A stretch of 43,171 bases of DNA. Source: Acidobacteriota bacterium. GTDB lineage: Bacteria > Acidobacteriota > Terriglobia > Terriglobales > Acidobacteriaceae. Of the stretch, positions 1-7,092 are shown in pieces. The notes under the pieces are model-generated. The model was not told where the DNA came from and made no database searches. It saw only the letters and a list, made by a program, of their open reading frames with translations. The stretch is taken from contig JAKBHH010000022.1 of assembly GCA_021836865.1 (NCBI GenBank), forward strand, positions 1 through 43,171. The letters run 5' to 3'. Each line of letters begins with the position of its first letter. The first letter of the stretch is position 1. The position numbers and the translations under genes are program-made.

Positions 1-1230
1 ATCGCCGGGTTGATGGCGCGCGATCTCGGCGGCGGTCGTCTGGCGCAAGTCTCCACTGCACTGGCCGTCGCGCTTTCGCCGCTCCCCCTCTTCAGCGGAA
101 CGGAGTTTCAATACACCAGCTTCGATTTCCTCTGGTGGGTGCTTGCTGCATGGTGCATTCTGCGCCTGCTCACCACTGAAGAGCCGCGCTGGTGGCTCGC
201 CATCGGCGCTGCGCTCGGCTTCGGCCTGGAGACGAAATACTCCATCGTCTTCTTCATCGCAGGCATCGTGTTCGGCATGCTGCTCACTCCGGCGCGGCGC
301 CACCTGCGCAGCGGCTGGTTCTGGGCGGGCACAGGCCTGGCGCTGCTTTTGTTTCTACCCAACTTCGTCTGGCTCATGCACCACGACTTTATCTCCTACC
401 GATTCCTGCAACACATTCATGCGAGAGATGTGAGTGCGGGTCGCGCAGACGGCTTCCTGCGTGGCCAGATCCTCTACGGCACCAATCTTTTCTCTGTGCC
501 TGTCTGGATCGCCGGCCTCATCGCTTTCTTCCGCAGCAAGCGCTACCGCACACTTGCCTGGATGGCCGTGATCCCGGTTGCGATCTTCTATGTGAGTAAG
601 GGACGCTTCTACTATGTGACGCCGATTTACCCGATGCTTCTGGCGATGGGCTCAACCGTCGCCGAGCGCTGGCTGGACCGGCTGCCTGCGCTCGTCCGCC
701 GCATCCTGCCAACCGCTTATTTCGGGGGAGTCGCGGTTTGTGGCGCGATCCTGATTGCGTATCTTGTGCCCGTCGCATCTTCCGGCCCGCTGCGCGCGTT
801 TGCGCTCAAGAACAATGGCGACCTGCGCGAAGAGATTGGCTGGAATGAACTGCTCCGCACCGTGGCGGCCATTCGCGACTCGCTGCCTCCGGATCAGCAG
901 GCGCATCTCGGCATCACAACCGGCAATTACGGAGAATACGGCGCCATCGAAATCCTCGGCCCACAGTACGGACTGCCCACACCAATTGGCACCACAAACT
1001 CCGAATGGCTGCGCGGCTATCCCACGCCTCCGCCTACTACGCTGATCGTTCTGGGCCTCTCTTCCCAACAGGCGAACGAGATCTTCACCGGCTGCCGACT
1101 GGCCGGCCACAACGGCAATTCGGAAGGCGTGCGCAACGAAGAAAGCAAATCCCATCCGGACATTTTCGTGTGCGGCCCTCCGCGACTTCCCATCGCCGTG
1201 CTTTGGCAAAAGTTCCAGAGCTTTGGCTGA
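1..1230 (+). CDS. GT39-like integral membrane glycosyltransferase, 5' end cut by the window edge
   Basis: The frame is open from base 1 through a Met codon at base 13 with no stop before it, so the start most likely lies outside the window. The visible 409 residues are mostly hydrophobic helices separated by short Arg-rich loops, followed by a soluble C-terminal domain of about 140 residues. Helix order and motifs such as FLPNFVWLMHHDF and the GRFYYVTPIYPMLLA stretch resemble the ArnT/PMT_2 (GT-C) group, which moves a sugar from a polyprenyl-phosphate donor to an acceptor on the periplasmic side of the inner membrane. The catalytic first periplasmic loop with its Asp residues would lie in the missing N-terminus, so activity cannot be judged. 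It ends 5 bp from the convergent CAP-domain gene. The family call is fairly safe; donor and acceptor are unknown. Confidence 0.8.
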   Translation: MAGLMARDLGGGRLAQVSTALAVALSPLPLFSGTEFQYTSFDFLWWVLAAWCILRLLTTEEPRWWLAIGAALGFGLETKYSIVFFIAGIVFGMLLTPARRHLRSGWFWAGTGLALLLFLPNFVWLMHHDFISYRFLQHIHARDVSAGRADGFLRGQILYGTNLFSVPVWIAGLIAFFRSKRYRTLAWMAVIPVAIFYVSKGRFYYVTPIYPMLLAMGSTVAERWLDRLPALVRRILPTAYFGGVAVCGAILIAYLVPVASSGPLRAFALKNNGDLREEIGWNELLRTVAAIRDSLPPDQQAHLGITTGNYGEYGAIEILGPQYGLPTPIGTTNSEWLRGYPTPPPTTLIVLGLSSQQANEIFTGCRLAGHNGNSEGVRNEESKSHPDIFVCGPPRLPIAVLWQKFQSFG

Positions 1231-1235
1231 TCCAC

Positions 1236-2036
1236 TTAAAACAGCAGCACGGCCACACGATAGGCCGTGAAGTCGCCTTGAATGCCCTGCGCGGGGCAAC
1301 TCCCGATCTCGGCCCGGCGATACCTGCCCGTCGCGAGCTTCTGGCGCAAGGCCTGAGGCAACCGCGACAGGTCCGAGTCCTGCCAGCGCATGATGAAGTG
1401 CGGCGTTCCTGCTGCATCGCTCGAAGGCAATCCCGAATCCATCCTGCATGCCTCGCGCGCCGCACTGTTGTTGCGCACAATCGCCACACCGCTCGGTTGG
1501 AGCAGCTCGGCAACGCGTGCCTCCACCTGCGCGCGATCCATCGATGCCACGCTGCGGTCGTAGTCGGCCACGGCATAGAGCGTCCCGCGCGCTGCCACAA
1601 CTGCAATGCCCACGCGATTGACCTCCGGATTGAGCAGATTGCTGCGGTGGCCAGGCGAGTGCATCCACTCGTCATGGACCTCGGCCGCCGATGGTCCCAC
1701 AGCGACGTTTTCTTCTATCAAGCTGAAGTGTGCCCCGGCCTGCCCTGCGCGCTCGGACAGATCGGCCTCTCCCGGATAACGATGCGAGATGGGCCCCTCC
1801 GCCGCCATGCGCAGGCAGTGCTGGCGTGCCGCTGCCGCCAGATTACCGTCCCATTGCAGGGGTGGGGCGCCATGCTCGGCGCGTGCCTGGTTGGCCAATG
1901 CGAGCAACTGCTCGGCGGCCCCGCGCGTCCCGCCCCCGGTTCCCTGTTGCACATAGAAAGGAGACTGCGGCGCTGCGCAGCAAGCCACCGCAATGCCCAT
2001 GAGAAAAACGCCAAACCCATATCGAAGTCTGAACAT
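1236..2036 (-). CDS. Secreted CAP-domain (SCP/PR-1-like) protein
   Basis: A 266-residue protein with an N-terminal signal peptide: a basic start, a hydrophobic core around residues 8-20, and an Ala-rich cleavage region near CCAAPQSP. A CAP domain follows at about residues 38-155, shown by the helix LLALANQARAEHGAPPL, a core His in ARQHCLRMA, the ISHRYPGE segment, the ENVA motif, and the HDEWMHSPGHRSNLL signature with its paired His residues. The last 110 residues are an extra C-terminal part I cannot assign. Bacterial CAP proteins are extracytoplasmic; several bind lipids or cell-wall material, but no reaction can be inferred. It is divergent from the oppC-like gene across a 52-bp gap that holds a perfect palindrome. 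No strong Shine-Dalgarno precedes the ATG. Confidence 0.87.
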   Translation of the reverse strand: MFRLRYGFGVFLMGIAVACCAAPQSPFYVQQGTGGGTRGAAEQLLALANQARAEHGAPPLQWDGNLAAAARQHCLRMAAEGPISHRYPGEADLSERAGQAGAHFSLIEENVAVGPSAAEVHDEWMHSPGHRSNLLNPEVNRVGIAVVAARGTLYAVADYDRSVASMDRAQVEARVAELLQPSGVAIVRNNSAAREACRMDSGLPSSDAAGTPHFIMRWQDSDLSRLPQALRQKLATGRYRRAEIGSCPAQGIQGDFTAYRVAVLLF

Positions 2037-2055
2037 GTCTGCTTGAACCCTACTT

Positions 2056-2074
2056 TACCGCGACTGTCGCGGTA
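2056..2074. promoter_or_regulatory. 19-bp perfect palindrome between divergent CAP and oppC-like genes
   Basis: TACCGCGAC-T-GTCGCGGTA has two perfectly complementary 9-bp arms around one central T. It fills much of the 52-bp gap between two divergent start codons and ends 14 bp before the oppC-like ATG. Position and symmetry suggest an operator for a dimeric repressor. A transcript hairpin near the ribosome-binding region is the alternative. No regulator gene adjoins it. Confidence 0.45.
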
Positions 2075-2088
2075 TTCTTGCATTGGCC

Positions 2089-2958
2089 ATGCCTCCCACC
2101 CCTGCTCAAGCCCGCGGCTTCTTCGGCCGGCGCATCCGCAAACAGCCGCTCATGGTGGCCAGCGTGGTGCTGCTCGCGGCCTTTGTGCTGTCCGGGCTCT
2201 CGGCGCCGTGGATCGCCCCGTTCAACCCCGCTTCGATTGACCTCGTCCACCGCCTTGAAGGGCCGAGCGCAGCCCATTGGGCCGGCACGGACGAACTGGG
2301 CCGAGACACCTTCTCCCGGCTGGTCTGGGGCGCGCGGTTATCCCTGGCCGTCTCGGTCAGCGTGGTCGCCGTTTCGCTGACGCTGGGCCTGGTCATCGGT
2401 GGCCTGGCAGGATACCTCGGCGGCTGGGTAGACACCGCTCTCACCACCGTTGCGATGAATACATTTCTGGCCCTGCCCGGCATCCTGCTGGCGATTGCGT
2501 TCGCCGCATTTCTTGGCGCGGGGTTTACTAATCTGGTTCTCGCTTTGGCCATCGGCGGGTGGGCTGGATACGCCCGACTGGTGCGCGCGCAGGTGATGGC
2601 CGTGCGTGAACGTGAGTATGTCGAAGCAGCCAGGGCGCTCGGCGGCGGGGGCCTACGCATCTTTTTTCGCCATATTCTCCCGAACATTGTCCAGCCGGTC
2701 CTGGTGCAGGCATCGATTGGAATGGCAGGAGTTATCCTCGCCGAAGCCACACTGTCTTTCCTGGGCCTGGGCATTCCCGCGCCGGCGCCAAGCTGGGGCG
2801 CCATGCTCAATGACGCCCGTCTCCACCTGTTCGATGCGCCGCACCTGGTCCTCTTCCCTGCCGTCGCAGTCGCCTGCTCCGTGCTCGGATTCAACCTGCT
2901 GGGGGACGGACTGCGCGACCAACTTGATCCACGAACCCAACTGGACGTCGGGATATGA
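2089..2958 (+). CDS. Peptide/nickel-type ABC importer permease, OppC/DppC family
   Basis: A 289-residue inner-membrane permease of the OppC/DppC family (about six helices). After a short basic N-terminus comes a hydrophobic anchor, then the family segment HWAGTDELGRDTFSRLVWG, typical of OppC/DppC. The cytoplasmic EAA loop reads EYVEAARALGGG followed by RHILPN, the contact site for the ATPase. FLGLGIPAPAPSWGAML near the C-terminus is also characteristic. I took the ATG at 2089 rather than the TTG at 2083; neither has a clear Shine-Dalgarno. The next gene starts 7 bp after the stop. The usual OppB-like partner is not upstream but lies 1 kb downstream on the other strand. No solute-binding protein or ATPase is in the window, so the substrate (peptide, metal or oligosaccharide) is open. 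Confidence 0.93.
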   Translation: MPPTPAQARGFFGRRIRKQPLMVASVVLLAAFVLSGLSAPWIAPFNPASIDLVHRLEGPSAAHWAGTDELGRDTFSRLVWGARLSLAVSVSVVAVSLTLGLVIGGLAGYLGGWVDTALTTVAMNTFLALPGILLAIAFAAFLGAGFTNLVLALAIGGWAGYARLVRAQVMAVREREYVEAARALGGGGLRIFFRHILPNIVQPVLVQASIGMAGVILAEATLSFLGLGIPAPAPSWGAMLNDARLHLFDAPHLVLFPAVAVACSVLGFNLLGDGLRDQLDPRTQLDVGI

Positions 2959-2965
2959 TAATTGC

Positions 2966-3469
2966 ATGTTCAAATTCCATGCAGGTGAGTGTGAGCATTG
3001 CTCGGGCACATACCGTTATTCGCTTTGGCATTCCGGATTCGGGGAAACCTCCTATGCCTACTGCGATACCTGTGGACTACTGGCAACCTGTGCGCACAGG
3101 CGATTTTTTCCGGCTATGACGCCGCCTACCTCCCCGACATACCAGGTGATTGAACAGGAATGGGAATCGCTGCTTGCACCCTGTTCCTGCGGGGGAACCT
3201 TCCGCCAAAATGCCCCCCCACGCTGCGTCTTTTGCAGGAAAAAGCTCTCCGCGGAGCATGCGGCCGGCCACATCGAGCGGAATTCGCTAGGTGCGAGCAA
3301 GGGTTGGCGCTGGCAGCGAAACTGGAGCGGCATCTATTGCATCGCCATGGAAGATCCGAAAATGCCCGGAGTGCTACGTCAGATGATCGATCCATTCGCC
3401 CGGCCCTGGGAGGCGCCAAGACGCAAGCCCCTGATGCGCTGGCCTCAAATGCTGAGCTTTAGCAGATGA
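2966..3469 (+). CDS. Small multi-zinc-ribbon protein of unknown function
   Basis: A 167-residue soluble protein with four Cys pairs: C9-x2-C12, C33-x2-C36 (plus C42), C73-x-C75 and C87-x2-C90, an arrangement expected for two zinc ribbons. The C-terminal 60 residues are rich in Trp and Arg (SKGWRWQRNWSG) and contain no Cys pairs apart from one isolated Cys. I do not recognise a named family. The start is the ATG directly before FKFHAGECEHC, 7 bp after the oppC stop; the longer reading in this frame would overlap oppC in another frame. Its TGA overlaps the ATG of the following phosphoesterase (ATGA), which argues for translational coupling and a shared transcript. Possible roles are nucleic-acid or protein binding; this is a guess from the zinc ribbons only. 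Confidence 0.75.
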   Translation: MFKFHAGECEHCSGTYRYSLWHSGFGETSYAYCDTCGLLATCAHRRFFPAMTPPTSPTYQVIEQEWESLLAPCSCGGTFRQNAPPRCVFCRKKLSAEHAAGHIERNSLGASKGWRWQRNWSGIYCIAMEDPKMPGVLRQMIDPFARPWEAPRRKPLMRWPQMLSFSR

Positions 3470-3936
3470 AGCTAGGGGTTGTCAGCGATACCCACGGGCT
3501 CTTGCGCCCGGAAGTAGCGCCCGCCCTGGCCAACGTGGATCGTATCCTGCACCTCGGCGATGTGGGCCAGGCCAGTATCCTTGCAGACCTTGCACAGATT
3601 GCACCCGTACATGCCATTCGCGGCAACAATGACCGGAGCGGTCCTTGCAGCCGGCTTCCGGAGACAGATGTCCTCCTCTTTGAGGGCCACTATCTCTATC
3701 TGCTACATGACCGTTCGACTCTCCGGCTCAACCCGTTGGCGGCTAAGTTTTCCGCCGTGCTGTACGGCCACACCCACCGTCCGCATATCGAGCAGCACAC
3801 AAATGTTCTCTATTTCAATCCCGGTTCCTGCGGTCCGCGGCGCTTCGATCTGCCCGTCACTGTCGGGATTCTGATGATTGAAGCCGACGGCCGGCTGCTG
3901 CCGCAGATCGTTCCGCTCGACATCGGCGCAGTTTAG
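3466..3936 (+). CDS. YfcE/MJ0936-family metallophosphoesterase
   Basis: A 156-residue calcineurin-like phosphodiesterase of the short YfcE type. All five metal-site blocks are visible: D8-x-H10 in SDTHG, G31-D32 in HLGDVG, GNND at about 53-56, the isolated His at LLHD (81), and GHTH at 101-104, followed by the family ending NPGSCGPRR. These residues bind two divalent metals, and the family hydrolyses phosphodiester bonds in small or nucleotide substrates; the physiological substrate is generally unknown. It is cytoplasmic, as there is no signal peptide. Its ATG overlaps the stop of the zinc-ribbon gene. About 40 bp separate its stop from that of the convergent oppB-like gene, and I see no clear terminator there. 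Confidence 0.92.
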   Translation: MKLGVVSDTHGLLRPEVAPALANVDRILHLGDVGQASILADLAQIAPVHAIRGNNDRSGPCSRLPETDVLLFEGHYLYLLHDRSTLRLNPLAAKFSAVLYGHTHRPHIEQHTNVLYFNPGSCGPRRFDLPVTVGILMIEADGRLLPQIVPLDIGAV

Positions 3937-3977
3937 CGTCGTAGCAGCTTCTTCGTCTCCGGGACCTGCATGCCACA

Positions 3978-4910
3978 TCAGGCGCGCATGCGCGGGTTCA
4001 CCCACACGTAAACCATATCGGTGAACAGGTTGACCAACACGTAGGTCAGTCCGATCGCAAGCAGACAGCCCTGCACCAGCGCGTAATCGCGATTGGAAAT
4101 CGCACTCACCACCAGGCGTCCCAGTCCGGGCCAACTAAAGATGGTCTCAGTCACAACAGCGCCGGCCAGCAACGCGCCAAACTGCAGACCTACTACGGTG
4201 ATAATCGGCACCAACGCATTGGGCAGCGCGTGGCGGCAGACCACGGCAAACTCCGTCAGCCCCTTGGCGCGCGCCGTGCGGATGTACTCCTGGCCGAGCT
4301 CTTCCAGCATCGCGGTGCGCACCATGCGGGTGAGAATTGCAGCCAGCGAAGCGCCCATGGCCAGAGCCGGCAGCACCAGGTATTGCCAGCCAATCCCCCC
4401 CTGACCGCTGCTGGCCCCCGAAACAGGAAGCCAGCCCAACTGAATCGAGAAGACCAGAATCAGAACCGGCCCCAGGACCAGTCCCGGCACGGATAGGCCG
4501 CCGAGACTGACCACGGCAAGAAGCTGGTCAAGCCAGCGACCACGCCACACCGCGGCCGCAATGCCCGCAGGCAGAGCCAGGAGCAGGGCCAGCAGCAGCG
4601 CTGCAAGCGTGAGCGCGAGCGTGTACGGATAGCGTGCCACAATGAGATGGGCCACCGTGTCATGCAATCGGATCGAGCTGCCGAGATTGCCGTGCAGCAC
4701 GGCGTTCCAGTAGTGCAGGTACTGCTGCCAGAGAGGAAGATCAAGCCCGTACTGATGCCGCAATGCGCCAATGTCAGCAGGCGTGGCGCCTTCGCCCAAC
4801 ATCTGGAGAATCGGATCGCCCGGAACGAAATGAATCAGCAAAAACACGAGCGAGACGACCAGCCAGACCACTGGAAGGGCAAACAGGAGACGTCGGAAGG
4901 TTTGCATCAT
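3978..4910 (-). CDS. Peptide/nickel-type ABC importer permease, OppB/DppB family
   Basis: An inner-membrane permease of about 310 residues with the OppB/DppB layout: an N-terminal helix followed by FLLIHFVPGDP, the HYWNAVLHGNLGSS loop, and the EAA loop EYIRTARAKGL followed by HALPNALVPI. The C-terminus (TDMVYVWVNPRMRA) is the standard family ending. I chose the ATG at 4910 (second ATG at 4907) because AAAGAA lies just upstream; an in-frame start at 4946 would add 12 residues before the membrane anchor that look unlike the family. It would pair with the OppC-like protein at 2089-2958, but the two genes are convergent rather than co-directional, so they cannot share a transcript. The neighbour on the same strand (5003-6631) is unrelated. 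Confidence 0.92.
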   Translation of the reverse strand: MMQTFRRLLFALPVVWLVVSLVFLLIHFVPGDPILQMLGEGATPADIGALRHQYGLDLPLWQQYLHYWNAVLHGNLGSSIRLHDTVAHLIVARYPYTLALTLAALLLALLLALPAGIAAAVWRGRWLDQLLAVVSLGGLSVPGLVLGPVLILVFSIQLGWLPVSGASSGQGGIGWQYLVLPALAMGASLAAILTRMVRTAMLEELGQEYIRTARAKGLTEFAVVCRHALPNALVPIITVVGLQFGALLAGAVVTETIFSWPGLGRLVVSAISNRDYALVQGCLLAIGLTYVLVNLFTDMVYVWVNPRMRA

Positions 4911-5002
4911 CGTTCTTTCAGCTCTTGTGCCCCAGACCCGGCTCATTCCCGACCCGGATGCGCGGCGGGACTGGCCGGCGCAATGCGAGAAAAGCCATCT
5001 CC

Positions 5003-6631
5003 CTAGTGTTGCGCTGGCTGAGCCGCAGGCGCGCAGACGCCTGAACCTGTCGCTCCCGTTCTGCCAAACAGCTCAAAAGCATTGTCGCCCTTGCCTTCAG
5101 TCCGCAACACCTTCCAGCCCGGTTGGTGCTCCAGCATGTAAGAAAGCGCTGCCTTCTTCGACAGCAGCAGGTGGTCTATGCGGTATTTGTCCAGAAGATG
5201 AAAAGTGTCATGCAGGAAGATGATGTCCAGAAAATCCTGGAAGATGCCGTTGTGCTCGAATGTGTCAAAGCGCGAGTCGAGAAATGATGACTTGCCCTGC
5301 AAATCCATCATCCCACCCAGGCTGTCTGCATTCAGAATGCGCCAAGAGGGCTGGATCGAAGCAATCGTCTGCATCGGAAACGCTTCCTCCAGCCCACTTT
5401 TCAATTTGGCGTTGGAGGGGAAGAAATAGCCCATCAGACAGATGGATCCGACCACCATCACCATGTTCATAAAGGGAATCGTTTTTTCGTCTGACTCCAG
5501 AAAGAAGCTCCGCTCCATATCCACGGCAAGCATCGGCGCCGTCAGCAGCGCAGCCATGAACAGAAAGCGAGAGTGATCAAAAGCGGCATACCACGCAAAA
5601 AATACCAGGGCTGCGTCAAACAGGCTCCATTTGCGGCTGCGCATGCCATTGGCAATCATCATCAGGCCGATGCAGACCGCAGCGGTCTTCCCCGCGAACC
5701 ACTCCAGATTCAGAGGCTGCCATTCCTGCACGTTGTGGATGTTGAGCTTCTGATTCATCATCATGTCGATGGGATTCCACACCAGTCGCCAGCCATACGG
5801 ATTGATCATCAGCACGACCACGCTGGCGGCCAGCACAAATAGAAGGCGCGTGCGCACCTCCCTGGAGAATGCAGCCTGCTGAAATACGCCGGAATCGTTT
5901 GAGACCAGGCCGCAGAGAATGTAGAGGACCAGAAGGCCGAGCCCGATCAGCCAGCTTCCGTGCGTGTTGACCCACACGCAGAACAGAGGCGGCAGAAACC
6001 AGAGCCAGCGCAGATTCCCGCGGTCCGCCGCCTCAAGGATCGCCATTTCCAACGACATGAGGAGGTAGGCGATAACAATCGCGCGCGCGCCTGCATTGAC
6101 CGTCATCAGCAGAACGCCGATGCCCGTGGCCCAGAATGCGGCGCCTGCGTGCCGCGATTTCCAGCAGCCGCGTAGATAGATCAACAACACATTGGTGAAC
6201 AACGCCAGGAACGTGACCACGTACAGGCCCATTAACCCCAGGTAGTGGTAGCCAAACCAGTAAGGCAGTTCAGCAAGCCACTCCGGGTTGACCCATGGCT
6301 TGCCGGCAACGGTGTAGGAGTAGGGCTCAACGCGAATGAAGTGATGGGTGGTGCATAAAATTCGCGCATCCGCAAGATGCCACCACAGATCAGGATCGCG
6401 CAAAAGCTCCCTTGGCTCATGCAATGCCCCGGAAAGGATCACGACCACGGCGGCGAGGAGCGCCAGGCTCATCAGGTGACGGTTGAACACTCGGTTGAAC
6501 AGCTGAATCCCACGCGCCGGCGCGCCGGATGCGTCCGATGCGCCGGAACTTGAAGGGGGCAGGTCCTCTGCTGTGGGTATTGCGTCCATAGCACTACAGT
6601 AATCGCGCAGCGAGTGACTTGGAAGAGGCAT
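5003..6631 (-). CDS. Multi-pass inner-membrane protein, GT-C-like, function unknown
   Basis: Up to 542 residues, with roughly ten to twelve hydrophobic helices between about residues 50 and 390 and a soluble C-terminal domain of about 140 residues. The first extracytoplasmic loop carries RDPDLWWHLADAR and then EPYSYTVAGKPWVNPEWLAEL; an Asp-containing first loop before an aromatic stretch is typical of GT-C glycosyltransferase-like proteins acting on lipid-linked sugars. The C-terminal part (SFLDSRFDTFEHNGIFQDF) resembles the tail of large bacterial membrane proteins usually left as hypothetical. The start is uncertain: an ATG at 6589 (MDAIPTAEDL) is equally plausible and neither has a clear ribosome-binding site. 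It is divergent from the sigma-54 activator across a 461-bp gap. The fold inference is moderate and no substrate can be named. Confidence 0.75.
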   Translation of the reverse strand: MPLPSHSLRDYCSAMDAIPTAEDLPPSSSGASDASGAPARGIQLFNRVFNRHLMSLALLAAVVVILSGALHEPRELLRDPDLWWHLADARILCTTHHFIRVEPYSYTVAGKPWVNPEWLAELPYWFGYHYLGLMGLYVVTFLALFTNVLLIYLRGCWKSRHAGAAFWATGIGVLLMTVNAGARAIVIAYLLMSLEMAILEAADRGNLRWLWFLPPLFCVWVNTHGSWLIGLGLLVLYILCGLVSNDSGVFQQAAFSREVRTRLLFVLAASVVVLMINPYGWRLVWNPIDMMMNQKLNIHNVQEWQPLNLEWFAGKTAAVCIGLMMIANGMRSRKWSLFDAALVFFAWYAAFDHSRFLFMAALLTAPMLAVDMERSFFLESDEKTIPFMNMVMVVGSICLMGYFFPSNAKLKSGLEEAFPMQTIASIQPSWRILNADSLGGMMDLQGKSSFLDSRFDTFEHNGIFQDFLDIIFLHDTFHLLDKYRIDHLLLSKKAALSYMLEHQPGWKVLRTEGKGDNAFELFGRTGATGSGVCAPAAQPAQH

Positions 6632-7092
6632 ACAACAAAAGAGTTACATGTATGGTTCCCGGCCCCGCAAAGCATCTTCAGCCCTTTCGCCTCTTCCCAG
6701 ACAGGTGTGCGTAAAATAAGATCAAGATGTCCTAACCGAACAGTTGCGGCAGGCGGAATGATCGCCGCGAGATCTACCGCAATGCGGCTCCTTAAATTCT
6801 TGTGGCAATTAGACCTTGCATCACTTCTCTCCGCTGCGTAACATTACCGTTCTGATTCTAGGCATGGTACTAAGGTGGTATTGATCCGGACGTGCTGGAC
6901 GATAACAATCACGTCACACGATGCTCGAACGAACTTGCTGCAGCTGTAATGGTTTTGTCGTTGCTTTGCGCGGCAAAACCTCATCGCCGGCCGCAGGAAT
7001 GTTACAACACGGCTTGACGGATTAGGAACCTCGCAAATTTCCAGGCGAACGGGCTTCGACCGGCAGGCGGCAATGAAAAGAGACGAACCGAT
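6632..7092. other. 461-bp divergent intergenic region with a 10-bp-stem hairpin
   Basis: No convincing gene is seen between the membrane-protein start and the sigma-54 activator. A hairpin spans 6951-6980: arms GGTTTTGTCG and CGGCAAAACC form a 10-bp stem with one G-U wobble and a 10-nt loop. It has no T-run, so it is more likely an operator or leader structure than a terminator. TTGACG at 7014-7019 could be a -35 element for the activator gene, but no good -10 follows at the right spacing. The region must hold promoters for both flanking genes; I cannot place them firmly. Confidence 0.4.

Noticed and set aside
652-1668. 338-codon open frame on the minus strand
   Set aside because: It crosses the end of the glycosyltransferase and the CAP gene, both with clear family motifs in other frames; its own translation is Arg/Gly/Ala-rich without a domain. 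It is an effect of high GC.
6803-6820. TGGCAATTAGACCTTGCA as a possible sigma-54 (-24/-12) promoter
   Set aside because: GG and GC are separated by 12 bases instead of the required 10, so the two elements are out of register.
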